Origin: Peptococcaceae bacterium BRH_c4a
GTDB taxonomy: Bacteria; Bacillota; Desulfotomaculia; Desulfotomaculales; Desulfocucumaceae
DNA: 36,825 nucleotides
Reading direction: 5' to 3'
NCBI GenBank assembly: GCA_000961585.1
Contig: LADN01000072.1
Coordinates: forward strand, 1-36,825
In this document: piece by piece, positions 7,210 to 16,118 of the stretch
How positions within the stretch are numbered: the first letter of the stretch is position 1
Layout: each line of letters starts with the position of its first letter
Notes under the pieces: model-generated
What the model was told of the DNA's origin: nothing
The model's input: the letters and a program-made list of their open reading frames with translations, nothing else
Databases searched by the model: none
Made by a program: the position numbers and the translations under genes

Positions 7210-8388
7210 GTGTCAGTGAGGTGTGTTTTTATAAAAGGGATTTCAATACTGGGCAGCACCGGATCCATAGGCCGGCAGGCACTGGATGTGGTGGACCTCT
7301 TTCCTGAACATTTTTTTATCGTGGGGTTGGCTGCCGGGAAAAATATAGAGGTTTTGAAGGAACAAATCAAAAAATACCGGCCCCGTATTGTGTCGGTATC
7401 GGATGACTGCGACGCCGCGACACTGTATGATGAATTTGGCCCCAAAGGTCCCCAAATACTATGGGGAGAAGAAGGTATGAGGGCGGTGGCCGCCTGTTCC
7501 GGCGCCGACACGGTTCTCACCGCCGTTACCGGCACGGCTGGTCTCGTCCCAACCGTTGAAGCCATCAGGGCCGGCAAAAACATTGCTCTGGCCAACAAGG
7601 AAACTCTGGTGGCCGCCGGAGCCCTGGTAACCAGCCTGGCATCCGGGCATAATGTTCAAATACTTCCGGTTGACAGTGAACACTCAGCCATCTGGCAGTG
7701 CCTTCGGGGTTCCGGTCCCGGTGAGGTAAACAGGATAATTCTTACGGCCTCCGGCGGCCCTTTTCGGAAGCAGCCCCGGGATCTGGCGAATGTAACGGTG
7801 GCAATGACTCTTTCACATCCCAACTGGAACATGGGTAAAAAGATAACCGTGGACTCGGCCACTTTGATGAACAAGGGGTTGGAAGTTATAGAAGCCAGGT
7901 GGCTTTTTGGGCTGGACTACGATAGGATAGGGGTGGTGGTTCATCCACAGAGTATAGTTCACTCCATGGTAGAATACACGGACGGGTCGGTGCTTGCGCA
8001 GATGGGCATCCCGGATATGAGGCTGCCAATCCAGTACGCCCTGACATATCCCAGGAGGCATTTCAGCAACATGCCCAGACTGGACTGGCTGGGCATGATG
8101 GAATTAACCTTCGAGCCCCCGGATACTGACCGCTTTCCCATGCTGGACCTGGCATACCGGGCCGGGAGGCGGGGAGGCACCCTCCCGGCGGTGATGAATG
8201 CAGCCAATGAAGTTGCGGTGGATCTATTCCTGGAAGGTAAAACAGCCTTTGCCTCCATTCATCCCATTGTGGAAGAGGTGGTGGGCCGTCACAGTGTTAT
8301 TGAGAACCCCGGTTTGGACGACATTCTGGAGTGCGACCGTGAGGCCCGTAATTTGGCCCGGGGACTGGCGGCCAATGCAAAAGGTTGA
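7210..8388 (+). CDS. dxr: 1-deoxy-D-xylulose 5-phosphate reductoisomerase
   Basis: This is the second enzyme of the MEP isoprenoid pathway (DXP to MEP, using NADPH and a divalent metal). The NADPH loop GSTGSIG lies at residues 15-21. ANKETLV follows, then the metal ligands in LPVDSEHSAIWQ (D155, E157), the flap region with NWNMGKKITVDSATLMNKGLE, and HPQSIVHSMVE. The 392 residues are normal. GTG 7210 is preferred because AGGG lies about 10 bases upstream, but GTG 7216 is also possible; the family usually starts close to ISILGSTG. With ispG it supplies precursors for UppS in the same cluster. Confidence 0.95.
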   Translation: MSVRCVFIKGISILGSTGSIGRQALDVVDLFPEHFFIVGLAAGKNIEVLKEQIKKYRPRIVSVSDDCDAATLYDEFGPKGPQILWGEEGMRAVAACSGADTVLTAVTGTAGLVPTVEAIRAGKNIALANKETLVAAGALVTSLASGHNVQILPVDSEHSAIWQCLRGSGPGEVNRIILTASGGPFRKQPRDLANVTVAMTLSHPNWNMGKKITVDSATLMNKGLEVIEARWLFGLDYDRIGVVVHPQSIVHSMVEYTDGSVLAQMGIPDMRLPIQYALTYPRRHFSNMPRLDWLGMMELTFEPPDTDRFPMLDLAYRAGRRGGTLPAVMNAANEVAVDLFLEGKTAFASIHPIVEEVVGRHSVIENPGLDDILECDREARNLARGLAANAKG

Positions 8389-8445
8389 TCCTTTGCGCAT
8401 TGCTATAGTTTTGAAAAAATAACAATCAGGTAAAGGGTGAACAGA

Positions 8446-9474
8446 ATGTTTACTTTTATAGCTTCTATTGTGATTTTCGGAGTATTGATTTTCTTCCACG
8501 AACTGGGTCACTTCGCAGTGGCCAAGTTCGTGGGTATCAAGGTTCACGAGTTCAGCCTGGGCTTCGGTCCGAAGATCATATCGCTGCCCAGGGGGGAAAC
8601 CGCATATAACCTCAGGGCCATACCGCTGGGGGGTTTTGTGAGGATGGCCGGCATGGATCCCACCGAAGCGGAGGAGGAAGACGAGCACAGGCACTTTAAC
8701 AGAAAGCCGGTATTACACAGGGTGGCAGTCATCTTTGCCGGACCGTTAATGAATTTCGTGCTGGCCATACTGCTGCTGGCAGTTATTTTCATGTCTTACG
8801 GTCTTCCTGACGTACCCACCACCAAGGTACAGGATACTCTGGAGGGCAAACCGGCCCAGGTGGCGGGTATTCGGGCCGGGGACGTCATTTCCGAGATCGG
8901 TGGGAAAAAGATTGAGAGCTGGGATCAGCTCAGTAATACGGTGGGCGCCAATCCCGGACGGGAACTGGATATTACCTTTATCCGGAACGGGGAGAGGCTG
9001 ACCGTAAAAGTGGTTCCCTACCAGGACGAAAGGGGACTGGGTAAAATAGGCATTCACCCGGCGCCTGAAAAGGTGGGTCCAATAAAGGCCCTGATGTCCG
9101 GAGGAAAATATATTTTTCTGATGTCGTTTCAGATACTGGATTACCTGGGAAAAGGGATTGCAGGCCTGGTTCCCCTGGAGTTGGGCGGACCGGTGCGCAT
9201 CGTGGCCACCATCAACGAGGCCGTTCGCAGCTCCAGTTGGTTTATAAATCTTATGAGTCTTTCGGCCTTTCTGTCTGTAAGCCTCGGACTGTTTAACCTG
9301 TTTCCCGTACCCGCCCTGGACGGCAGCCGGATACTGTTTTTACTCATTGAAAAACTGCGGGGCAAACCGGTGGAGCCCCAAAGGGAAAATTTCATACACA
9401 TGGTGGGTTTTGGGCTGTTGATGGCCCTTATAGTGGTGATAACCTATAACGACGTGCTGCAGCTGATTATGTGA
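8446..9474 (+). CDS. rseP: Site-2 zinc metalloprotease, RseP/RasP family
   Basis: An intramembrane protease that cleaves anti-sigma factors and signal-peptide remnants inside the membrane. The first helix carries HELGH (H18, E19, H22). A PDZ domain follows at about residues 125-200 (PAQVAGIRAGDVISEIGGKK). The C-terminal helix has the third zinc ligand in NLFPVPALDGSRI (D292). ATG 8446 was chosen because AAAGGGTG precedes it at correct spacing; an in-frame GTG at 8437 overlaps that site. The 342-residue length is typical. In Firmicutes this gene commonly sits between dxr and ispG or proS, as here. Confidence 0.95.
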   Translation: MFTFIASIVIFGVLIFFHELGHFAVAKFVGIKVHEFSLGFGPKIISLPRGETAYNLRAIPLGGFVRMAGMDPTEAEEEDEHRHFNRKPVLHRVAVIFAGPLMNFVLAILLLAVIFMSYGLPDVPTTKVQDTLEGKPAQVAGIRAGDVISEIGGKKIESWDQLSNTVGANPGRELDITFIRNGERLTVKVVPYQDERGLGKIGIHPAPEKVGPIKALMSGGKYIFLMSFQILDYLGKGIAGLVPLELGGPVRIVATINEAVRSSSWFINLMSLSAFLSVSLGLFNLFPVPALDGSRILFLLIEKLRGKPVEPQRENFIHMVGFGLLMALIVVITYNDVLQLIM

Positions 9475-9480
9475 AGCAAC

Positions 9481-9508
9481 CTACAGCCAATAACTAATAA
9501 CCAAACTC
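9481..9508. repeat. Short heptamer array between rseP and ispG
   Basis: Four 7-bp units: CTACAGC, CAATAAC, TAATAAC, CAAACTC. It is a weaker member of the heptamer family seen elsewhere, and lies 20 bases before the ispG start. Confidence 0.45.
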
Positions 9509-9527
9509 TTAGAAGGGATATTTTACC

Positions 9528-10592
9528 ATGCACAGGAGCAGGACCCGTCCGCTGATGGTGGGCAGTGTCAGGGTAGGTGGCGGTTCGCCTGTGTCGGTAC
9601 AGTCCATGACCAATACCGATACCAGGGACGCAGTTTCAACGGTGGCGCAGATTAACGGCCTGGCCGCAGCCGGGTGCGAGATAGTTCGGGTTGCGGTGCC
9701 CGACCGGGAGGCAGCCCTGGCCCTGAAAGCCATTAAAAGGCAGAACAGTCTCCCTCTGATAGCCGATATCCATTTTGATTACCGGCTGGCCCTCATGGCC
9801 CTTGAATCCGGTGTTGACGGTCTGCGCATAAACCCTGGCAATATAGGTGGCAGGGATAAGGTGCAGGCTGTGGTTGAAGCCTGCAGGGATAGAAAAATAC
9901 CGGTACGTATAGGGGTTAACGCCGGTTCCCTGGAGAGGGAGCTCCTGGAGAAATATGGCGGCCCCAGTGCCGGGGCCATGGTGGAAAGCGCCCTTGGTCA
10001 TATACAAATACTGGAGGATCTGAATTACAGGGAGATCAAGGTTTCTCTCAAGGCCTCCGATGTGCCCATGATGATAGAGGCCTACAGCCTTATGGCCGAA
10101 AAGTCAGACTATCCCCTGCATGTGGGAGTTACCGAGTCAGGAACCCTAAGATCCGGAACGGTAAAGTCAGCCGTTGGAATAGGCGCCCTCCTGTCCATGG
10201 GGATTGGGGACACCATTCGGGTTTCCCTTACCGGGGATCCTGTCCACGAGGTCAGGCTGGGGTACGAGATACTTAAAACCCTTGGCCTGAGGAGGCGCGG
10301 GGTGGAGTTTATATCATGCCCCACCTGTGGCAGAACCCAGATTGACATAATTTCCATAGCCAACAGGGTTGAGGAACTGCTGGACGGCCTGGAAGTTCCT
10401 ATTAAGGTGGCGGTAATGGGCTGTGCGGTAAACGGTCCCGGTGAAGCCCGCCATGCGGATGTTGGAATCGCCGGGGGCAAGGGGGAAGGGCTGGTTTTTC
10501 GGAAGGGACAGGTTGTACGGAAAGTGCCGGAGGATCGTCTGGTGGATGAGCTTATGAAGGAGATTTCAGACCTCATCAAGGGGTCTGTATAA
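9528..10592 (+). CDS. ispG: 4-hydroxy-3-methylbut-2-en-1-yl diphosphate synthase (flavodoxin)
   Basis: This is a MEP-pathway enzyme that reduces MEcPP to HMBPP using a [4Fe-4S] cluster. The N-terminal TIM barrel has [12 protein letters not shown] and the [10 protein letters not shown] region. The C-terminal domain supplies the cluster ligands: C264 and C267 in SCPTCGRTQ and C299 in [12 protein letters not shown]. The 354 residues match the compact bacterial form. Reducing power could come from a ferredoxin such as the one at 4050, which is an inference. AGAAGGG precedes the ATG. Confidence 0.97.
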   Translation: MHRSRTRPLMVGSVRVGGGSPVSVQSMTNTDTRDAVSTVAQINGLAAAGCEIVRVAVPDREAALALKAIKRQNSLPLIADIHFDYRLALMALESGVDGLRINPGNIGGRDKVQAVVEACRDRKIPVRIGVNAGSLERELLEKYGGPSAGAMVESALGHIQILEDLNYREIKVSLKASDVPMMIEAYSLMAEKSDYPLHVGVTESGTLRSGTVKSAVGIGALLSMGIGDTIRVSLTGDPVHEVRLGYEILKTLGLRRRGVEFISCPTCGRTQIDIISIANRVEELLDGLEVPIKVAVMGCAVNGPGEARHADVGIAGGKGEGLVFRKGQVVRKVPEDRLVDELMKEISDLIKGSV

Positions 10593-10612
10593 TTTTTTGC
10601 TGAGGAGGAGCC

Positions 10613-12346
10613 TTGTTGCGAGTTTCAGAATTTTTAATGCCCACGCTGAGGGAAACCCCTGCAGAGGCCGAGGTGGTCAGTCACCAGCTGATGGTCAGGG
10701 CGGGGTATATCAGGAAGTCGGCCGCAGGTGTTTATACACTGCTTCCCCTGGCCTGGCGGGTGATAAAAAAGATTGAGGGCATTGTAAGGGAAGAGATGGA
10801 CCGGGAGGGCGGGCAAGAAATAATGATGCCCATCATCCAGCCGGCAGAGCTGTGGCAGGAGTCGGGCCGCTGGGATGTTTACGGGCCCGAGCTGTTCCGG
10901 CTGAAGGACAGGCACGGAAGAGATTTTTGCCTGGGTCCCACTCATGAAGAAATCATCACAGATCTGGTGCGGGGAGAGGTTAGCTCTTACAAGCAGCTGC
11001 CACTCCTTCTGTATCAAATACAAAACAAGTACCGGGATGAGAGGCGGCCTCGCTTCGGGTTGATGAGGGGCCGTGAATTTATAATGAAAGACCTCTACTC
11101 CTTTGACAGGGATGAGGAATCGCTGGATGTCAGCTACTGGAAGATGTACCGGGCTTACACCCGTATTTTCCGGCGGTGCGGACTGAAATTCAGGCCGGTG
11201 GAGGCCGATTCCGGCGCCATCGGTGGAAACGACACCCATGAGTTTATGGTGCTGGCCGAGTCCGGTGAGGCTTTGGTGGTATACTGTCCCAATGATTCGT
11301 GCGGATATGCCGCCAACGTGGAGAAGGCGGTGAGCCCTCCCGAAAGACCTGTATACGAGACAGGGGCCAGGCCGTTGGAGGAAGCGGCCACACCGGAAAT
11401 GCGCACCGTGAACCAGGTTGCCTCCTTCTTGGGTATTTCCCCGAAAACATTGATTAAAACACTTATTTATAAGACCGAAAAAGGTCCCGTGGCCGCCCTG
11501 GTAAGGGGCGACCGGGATGTAAACGAAATAAAGCTGATCAGGGCGGTGGGTGTGATAAACCTCGAACTGGCGCCCCCGGAAGAGGTTGAGAGGATTACCG
11601 GCTGCGCCCCGGGCTTTGCCGGGCCGGTAGGCCTGGGCGGGGTAAAGGTTGTGGTCGATGAGGAGGCTCTGATGGCCAATGCAGTCTCCGGATCGAACAA
11701 AAAAAATATTCATTTTGTCAATGTCAATGCGGGAAGGGACTTTAAACCTGATTTGGTAACCGACATAAGGCTGGTCAAAGCGGGTGATCCCTGCCCCTCC
11801 TGCGGTATACCCCTGGCGGAGGCCAGGGGTATAGAGGTGGGCCAGGTATTCAAGCTGGGGGATAAATACAGCAAGGTTTTGGGGGCCACCTTCCTGGATG
11901 AGAAGGGGCAGAGCAGGCCCATAGTAATGGGCTGCTACGGTATCGGGGTTACCAGGACCATGGCTGCAGCCATAGAGCAAAACTATGATCAGAACGGGAT
12001 AATCTGGCCGTCTTCCATCGCTCCTTTCCAGGTGGTGGTGATACCGGTAAGCGCAAAGGACATCCGTCAGGACGAAATGGCCCGCAGGGTCTGCGAGAAG
12101 CTTCTGAAGGCAGGAGTTGAGGTTATTATTGATGACCGCAACGAGAGACCGGGGGTAAAATTCAAGGATGCCGACCTGGTGGGCTACCCCGTTCGCATCA
12201 CTGTTGGATCCAAAGCGGTGGATTCCGGGGATCTTGAGCTGCGCCTCAGAAGAGACGGAAACAATATAATGATTCCAGAAGCGGATCTGGTGAACAGGGT
12301 CTTGGAAATACTGAGTGAGGATCAGGAGATTACAGATGCCGGATAA
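10613..12346 (+). CDS. proS: Prolyl-tRNA synthetase (bacterial type with editing domain)
   Basis: A class II aminoacyl-tRNA synthetase that charges tRNA-Pro. Motif 2 region is seen around [21 protein letters not shown] and motif 3 near [15 protein letters not shown]. An INS editing domain that removes mischarged alanine lies between, at about residues 230-390 ([15 protein letters not shown] ... [14 protein letters not shown]). The anticodon-binding domain is C-terminal ([10 protein letters not shown] onward). The 577 residues match family length. The TTG start at 10613 follows GAGGAGG. There is no room for a T-box leader in the 20-base gap after ispG. The last 11 bases overlap the next gene. 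Confidence 0.96.
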   Translation: MLRVSEFLMPTLRETPAEAEVVSHQLMVRAGYIRKSAAGVYTLLPLAWRVIKKIEGIVREEMDREGGQEIMMPIIQPAELWQESGRWDVYGPELFRLKDRHGRDFCLGPTHEEIITDLVRGEVSSYKQLPLLLYQIQNKYRDERRPRFGLMRGREFIMKDLYSFDRDEESLDVSYWKMYRAYTRIFRRCGLKFRPVEADSGAIGGNDTHEFMVLAESGEALVVYCPNDSCGYAANVEKAVSPPERPVYETGARPLEEAATPEMRTVNQVASFLGISPKTLIKTLIYKTEKGPVAALVRGDRDVNEIKLIRAVGVINLELAPPEEVERITGCAPGFAGPVGLGGVKVVVDEEALMANAVSGSNKKNIHFVNVNAGRDFKPDLVTDIRLVKAGDPCPSCGIPLAEARGIEVGQVFKLGDKYSKVLGATFLDEKGQSRPIVMGCYGIGVTRTMAAAIEQNYDQNGIIWPSSIAPFQVVVIPVSAKDIRQDEMARRVCEKLLKAGVEVIIDDRNERPGVKFKDADLVGYPVRITVGSKAVDSGDLELRLRRDGNNIMIPEADLVNRVLEILSEDQEITDAG

Positions 12347-13571
12347 AAGGAATATAATAATTCTGTCGGTTAGCGCAGGGTCTGGTCATGTAAGGGCCGC
12401 AGAAGCGTTGAGATCAGCCTTTCAGAAAGAAGATACGGATTTGGAGGTAAATATGCTGGATACCTTCAGGTATGCCAGCCCCATTATGGAAAAGCTGGTG
12501 CTGGGCACCTACATGGAAATGCTCAGGCTGACTCCTTCATTATACGGCTATATTTACAGGCAGTCAGAAAAGGGACAGCCCCTGTCAGGCTTTGCCAAAA
12601 AGGAATTCGGCAGGATTTTGAGCACATTTTCAGCCTCAAGGCTGGTTGAATATATAGACCAGCACAGTCCGGAGGCCGTTATCTGCACCCACCCATTCCC
12701 GCTGGGAGTGCTGTCGGGTTTGCGAAAACGGGGAAAATCCCAATACCTCACGGTGGGTGCAGTCACCGACCTGACCATACATCCTTACTGGGTTTTTCCA
12801 GAGGTGGACCTTTACCTGGTGGGGGCCGAAAGGCTGGTCGAAGACCTTGTGGACTTCGGTATACAAAAGACAAGGGCTTATGCCTCCGGGATACCCATAG
12901 ATCCCATCTTTAGCCGCCGGGTAGACCGTAAGGCGGTAATGCAACACTACAACCTGGATCAAAGCCTTGCCACCATACTTGTTATGGGTGGAGGTCTGGG
13001 CCTGGGCCCCCTGGAGGAATCGGTCCGGGCACTGGGATCCATGGAACTGAAGTGCCAGATAATTGTTGTTGCCGGCAACAACCGGCAGTTGAAAGAAAAA
13101 CTGGAACAAATGGCGCCGGGCCTATCCAACCGGCTTTGTGTCCTGGGTTATACGGATAATATCCATCAGCTTATGGACGCTGCCGATATGATGGTAAGCA
13201 AGGCCGGGGGTCTTTCCTGTGCAGAAGCCCTGGCTAAAAGACTCCCCCTGTTTATAATGAATCCCCTGCCGGGCCAGGAGGAAAGAAATACTCAGTTTTT
13301 GGTTTCAGCCGGAGCTGCCGTGGCGGTCAGCAGCGTGGAGGACTTGGCGGATAAAATCACCCGGCGTGTTAACAACCCCAGGGAGCTTATGGAAATGTCC
13401 CAGGCGGCCGCCCAACTGGGAAGGCCCGAGGCGGCCAGGGTGGCGGCAGCAATAATAAGGCAGCGCATATCCGCCAAATGCGCCGGGGGATACCGGCGCA
13501 TAACGGGCATGGATAAGGACAGGGACGGTATTTCCCGCTGGATTTATAATAAAATATTTATTAAGAGGTAA
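12336..13571 (+). CDS. Glycosyltransferase of the MGDG synthase/UgtP family
   Basis: A 411-residue GT28-type enzyme. The N-terminal domain has the lipid-acceptor motif [15 protein letters not shown]. The C-terminal domain has the nucleotide-sugar part VMGGGLGLG and [19 protein letters not shown] followed by PGQEERN. Relatives transfer glucose or galactose from UDP-sugar to diacylglycerol, giving glycolipids and lipoteichoic-acid anchors at the inner membrane face; the exact sugar cannot be told here. ATG 12336 was chosen for its AGGAG at correct spacing; it overlaps the proS end by 11 bases. It is the last gene of the envelope cluster. A basic C-terminal tail ([11 protein letters not shown]) may aid membrane contact. 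Confidence 0.85.
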   Translation: MPDKRNIIILSVSAGSGHVRAAEALRSAFQKEDTDLEVNMLDTFRYASPIMEKLVLGTYMEMLRLTPSLYGYIYRQSEKGQPLSGFAKKEFGRILSTFSASRLVEYIDQHSPEAVICTHPFPLGVLSGLRKRGKSQYLTVGAVTDLTIHPYWVFPEVDLYLVGAERLVEDLVDFGIQKTRAYASGIPIDPIFSRRVDRKAVMQHYNLDQSLATILVMGGGLGLGPLEESVRALGSMELKCQIIVVAGNNRQLKEKLEQMAPGLSNRLCVLGYTDNIHQLMDAADMMVSKAGGLSCAEALAKRLPLFIMNPLPGQEERNTQFLVSAGAAVAVSSVEDLADKITRRVNNPRELMEMSQAAAQLGRPEAARVAAAIIRQRISAKCAGGYRRITGMDKDRDGISRWIYNKIFIKR

Positions 13572-13646
13572 TACTACATTATAATTATGTCTGATTCAAA
13601 AAAAATGGTCCATACTACAGAAGTGCCATATTTAATAGGTTTTCAC

Positions 13647-13675
13647 TTGTAAATACTTATTTGCTGTGGTATACT
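13647..13675 (+). promoter_or_regulatory. Promoter of the rimP-nusA-infB operon
   Basis: TTGTAA (13647-13652), 17 bases, TATACT (13670-13675): a strong sigma-A match. It is the first good promoter after the envelope cluster and drives a leader of about 145 bases. Confidence 0.7.
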
Positions 13676-13692
13676 AATTGTGGTTTTAAGGG

Positions 13693-13741
13693 AAGACACA
13701 GATTTTTCCGAAGGAGTGGGTAATTCCCACTCTTTCGTCTT
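13693..13741 (+). ncRNA. Structured leader of rimP
   Basis: A 12-bp stem with one G-U pair forms between CGAAGGAGTGGG (13709-13720) and CCCACTCTTTCG (13726-13737), loop TAATT. AAGAC (13693-13697) can pair with GTCTT (13737-13741) to form an outer stem; the two stems share base 13737 and cannot both use it. Hairpins of this kind often precede the rimP-nusA operon in clostridia. Because NusA and IF2 are made from this transcript, an attenuator role is plausible but not shown. The rest of the 13572-13825 gap holds only the promoter. Confidence 0.5.
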
Positions 13742-13825
13742 ATACCTAACCTGCTTTTTGGCTGTGGATACAAGGCCGGTTTGCCTTGGCGCCGGAGACC
13801 GTCATTTCAGCAGAAGGAGGATGCG

Positions 13826-14290
13826 ATGGTGGTAAAAGAGAACGTGGCCGCCGTTGTTGAAAGAATATCCGCTCCTGTGGCGGAAGAACTGGGCCTGGAG
13901 CTTGTGGACGTCGAGTTTGCAAAGGAAGGCGGGAGTTGGATACTGCGGGTGTATATCGACAAGCCCGGGGGGATCGATCATGGTGACTGCGAACTTGTTT
14001 CCCACAGGCTGGATACATTGCTGGATGAAAAAGATCCTATCCCCCGGGAGTATTACCTGGAGGTGTCATCTCCGGGGATAGAAAGGCCTTTGAAGAAACT
14101 GCGGGACTTCCAGCGGTTTCATGGGCATTTGGTGAATGTTACCACCTACGCTCCCCTTGGGGGACGAAAAAAGTTCACCGGTAAACTGGAAGGGGTTGAA
14201 GCGGGGATGATCTTCCTTGAAGAGAAGGGGGAAATAATCTCCATACCCATGGTTCAGGTTTCGTCGGCCCGTTTACACGTAGAATTTTAA
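13826..14290 (+). CDS. rimP: Ribosome maturation factor RimP
   Basis: RimP helps assemble the 30S subunit by aiding S12 and neighbouring proteins. The N-terminal domain shows ELGLELVDVEF and LRVYIDKPGGIDHGDCE. The YYLEVSSPGIERPLKK motif is at about residues 75-90, and the C-terminal SH3-like domain follows. ATG 13826 is chosen because AAGGAGG lies 5 bases upstream; an upstream in-frame ATG at 13781 would add 15 residues with no family match. Length is 154 residues, as usual. It heads the nusA-infB operon. Confidence 0.95.
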   Translation: MVVKENVAAVVERISAPVAEELGLELVDVEFAKEGGSWILRVYIDKPGGIDHGDCELVSHRLDTLLDEKDPIPREYYLEVSSPGIERPLKKLRDFQRFHGHLVNVTTYAPLGGRKKFTGKLEGVEAGMIFLEEKGEIISIPMVQVSSARLHVEF

Positions 14291-14320
14291 ATTTCTTTTG
14301 GTTTGGGAGGCAAAAAAGGG

Positions 14321-15457
14321 ATGAATACCGAGTTTTTGGATGCCCTTAATGATTTGGAAAAGGAAAAAGGAATTGCCGTCAGCGTTTTGCTTGAGGCCAT
14401 AGAAGCTGCGCTTCTTTCGGCTTACAAAAGAAATTTCGGTTCGCTGCAAAACGCAAGGGTACATATAGACAGGGATACCGGCGAGTTCAAGGTATATTCG
14501 CAGCGGACGGTTATTGATGAGGTGATCGATCCCAGGCAGGAAATAACCCTTGGGGAGGCCAGGGAAATCGATCCCCGTTATGATTTTGGTGATATTGTTG
14601 AAAATGAGGTGACACCAAGAAATTTTGGCCGAATAGCCGCCCAGACAGCAAAGCAGGTGGTGGTCCAGCGTATCCGTGAGGCCGAGCGGAATATCATATA
14701 TGAAGAGTTTGCCAACCGCGAGGGAGATATTATAACCGGCGTTATCCAGCGGGTGGAGCAGAAAAATGTATTTATTGAACTGGGTAAAACCGAGGCCGTC
14801 CTCACCCCCTCGGAGCAGATGTCCGGTGAGGATTACCGCCACGGGACCAGGGTAAAGGCATACATTGTGGAGGTCAAAAAGACCAATAAGGCTCCCCAGA
14901 TCATTGTTTCCAGGACGCACCCGGGGCTCTTGAAAAGGCTGTTTGAACTGGAGGTTCCGGAGTTATACGAAGGGGTTGTGGAATTGAAGGCGGTGGCCAG
15001 GGAGGCTGGCTACAGATCCAAGATAGCCGTTTACTCCCGGGATGAAAACGTCGACCCGGTGGGAGCCTGCGTGGGTCCCAAAGGGATGAGGGTGCAGTCC
15101 ATTGTTAACGAGTTGAACGGGGAAAAGATCGATATAATCAAGTGGAATCCTGACCCTTCGAAGTTTGTGGCGGCCTCCCTGAGCCCGGCCAAGGTGGTGG
15201 CCGTGGAGATATGGGATGAAGAAAAGGTGGCCCGGGTAATTGTACCGGACTACCAACTTTCACTGGCCATCGGAAAAGAAGGGCAGAACGCCCGGCTGGC
15301 CGCAAAGCTTACAAACTGGAAAATAGACATAAAGAGTGAGTCCCAGATGGAAGAAATATACCGGCAGGGCGGCTATGAGGACGACTATTGCCAGGAAAAG
15401 GATGATGAGGAAGACTATTTGAAGGATGACTCTTTGCAAGAAGACTATGTAAAATAG
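14321..15457 (+). CDS. nusA: Transcription termination/antitermination factor NusA
   Basis: NusA binds RNA polymerase and nascent RNA, tuning pausing, termination and antitermination. The order of domains is an N-terminal RNAP-binding domain (about residues 1-125), S1 domain (GDIITGVIQRVEQKNVFIELG, about 130-200), KH1 (VGACVGPKGMRVQSIVNEL) and KH2 (LSLAIGKEGQNARLAAKLT). After KH2 is a short, very acidic tail rich in D, E and Y. There are no C-terminal acidic repeat domains of the enterobacterial type, which is normal for Firmicutes. ATG 14321 was chosen over an in-frame start at 14303 that precedes the GGGAGG site. Length is 378 residues. Confidence 0.97.
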   Translation: MNTEFLDALNDLEKEKGIAVSVLLEAIEAALLSAYKRNFGSLQNARVHIDRDTGEFKVYSQRTVIDEVIDPRQEITLGEAREIDPRYDFGDIVENEVTPRNFGRIAAQTAKQVVVQRIREAERNIIYEEFANREGDIITGVIQRVEQKNVFIELGKTEAVLTPSEQMSGEDYRHGTRVKAYIVEVKKTNKAPQIIVSRTHPGLLKRLFELEVPELYEGVVELKAVAREAGYRSKIAVYSRDENVDPVGACVGPKGMRVQSIVNELNGEKIDIIKWNPDPSKFVAASLSPAKVVAVEIWDEEKVARVIVPDYQLSLAIGKEGQNARLAAKLTNWKIDIKSESQMEEIYRQGGYEDDYCQEKDDEEDYLKDDSLQEDYVK

Positions 15458-15468
15458 GAGGGGGAAAG

Positions 15469-15735
15469 TTGCCCAAGGTTAGAAAAATTCCTCAGAGGAT
15501 GTGTGTGGGTTGCCAGGAAATGAAGTCCAAGAAGGAATTGATCAGAGTTGTGCGCACCCCCCAGGATAGCATAGAGATCGATCCCACAGGCAAAAAGTCA
15601 GGCCGGGGGGCCTATGTATGCCCCCGGGTAGAGTGCATGCAGAGGGCGTGCAAGGAAAAGAGGCTGGAAAAGGCCCTGCAGAGGCAGATTTCCAAGGAAA
15701 TATACGAAACGCTGATACAGAGGTTGAACAGTTAA
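15469..15735 (+). CDS. ylxR: YlxR family RNA-binding protein (DUF448)
   Basis: A basic 88-residue protein with the family signature PQRMCVGCQEMKSKKELIRV and the later GRGAYVCP. YlxR proteins are thought to bind RNA and are almost always found between nusA and infB, as here. The TTG start at 15469 follows a strong AGGAGGGGG. The stop overlaps the ylxQ start by one base, so the pair is coupled. Cysteines in CVGC and at YVC could bind metal; this is not proved for the family. Confidence 0.93.
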   Translation: MPKVRKIPQRMCVGCQEMKSKKELIRVVRTPQDSIEIDPTGKKSGRGAYVCPRVECMQRACKEKRLEKALQRQISKEIYETLIQRLNS

Positions 15736-16052
15736 TGGCAGGTACCGTGTTAAATATGATTGGCCTTGCCCGGAGGGCCAGACAGGTGGAAAGCGGTGAC
15801 GCAGCCGTACGAAGTGCGGTTGGCCGCAATAAGGTAAGGCTTATTATTTTGGCTGAGGATGCCGCAGAAAGAACCAGGAAGGCTTTTGAGCTAGTAGCCG
15901 GTGATGCCGGAATACCCCTGATATCATATGGCAGCAAAATTAATCTGGGCAGAATACTAAATAAACCATCCCGATCAGTGGTGGCTATCATTGATGACAA
16001 TTTTGCCAGAGCAATTGTCATGGCGATGGAAAAAGGGGGGGGCAAAGCTTGA
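15735..16052 (+). CDS. ylxQ: L7Ae/L30e-type RNA-binding protein YlxQ
   Basis: A 105-residue protein of the ribosomal L7Ae family, which recognises kink-turns in RNA. Visible motifs are MIGLARRARQVESGDAAV at the N-terminus, VRLIILAEDAAERT in the middle and IPLISYGSKINLGRIL after it. ATG 15735 overlaps the ylxR stop (TAATG) and gives the standard start. An in-frame start further upstream at 15618 lies wholly inside ylxR and was discarded. Its targets in Firmicutes are unclear. It sits in the standard place before infB. Confidence 0.93.
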   Translation: MAGTVLNMIGLARRARQVESGDAAVRSAVGRNKVRLIILAEDAAERTRKAFELVAGDAGIPLISYGSKINLGRILNKPSRSVVAIIDDNFARAIVMAMEKGGGKA

Positions 16053-16117
16053 CTAGAGAAAAAAGCCGGTTGCGGTTAATGGAATTATTTACTATGTCAA
16101 AATATGGGAGGTGAATA
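16049..16117 (+). CDS. Possible 22-codon leader ORF before infB
   Basis: TTG at 16049 overlaps the ylxQ stop (TTGA) and opens a frame of 22 codons ([20 protein letters not shown]...) ending at a TGA inside the infB ribosome-binding site. A strong GGGG run precedes the TTG. Overlap at both ends would allow ribosomes to pass from ylxQ to infB. It may equally be meaningless; no homologue is recognised. Confidence 0.2.
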
Positions 16118-16118
16118 C

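Noticed and set aside
10593-10612. T-box leader before proS
   Set aside because: Only 20 bases separate ispG from proS, so there is no space for one.
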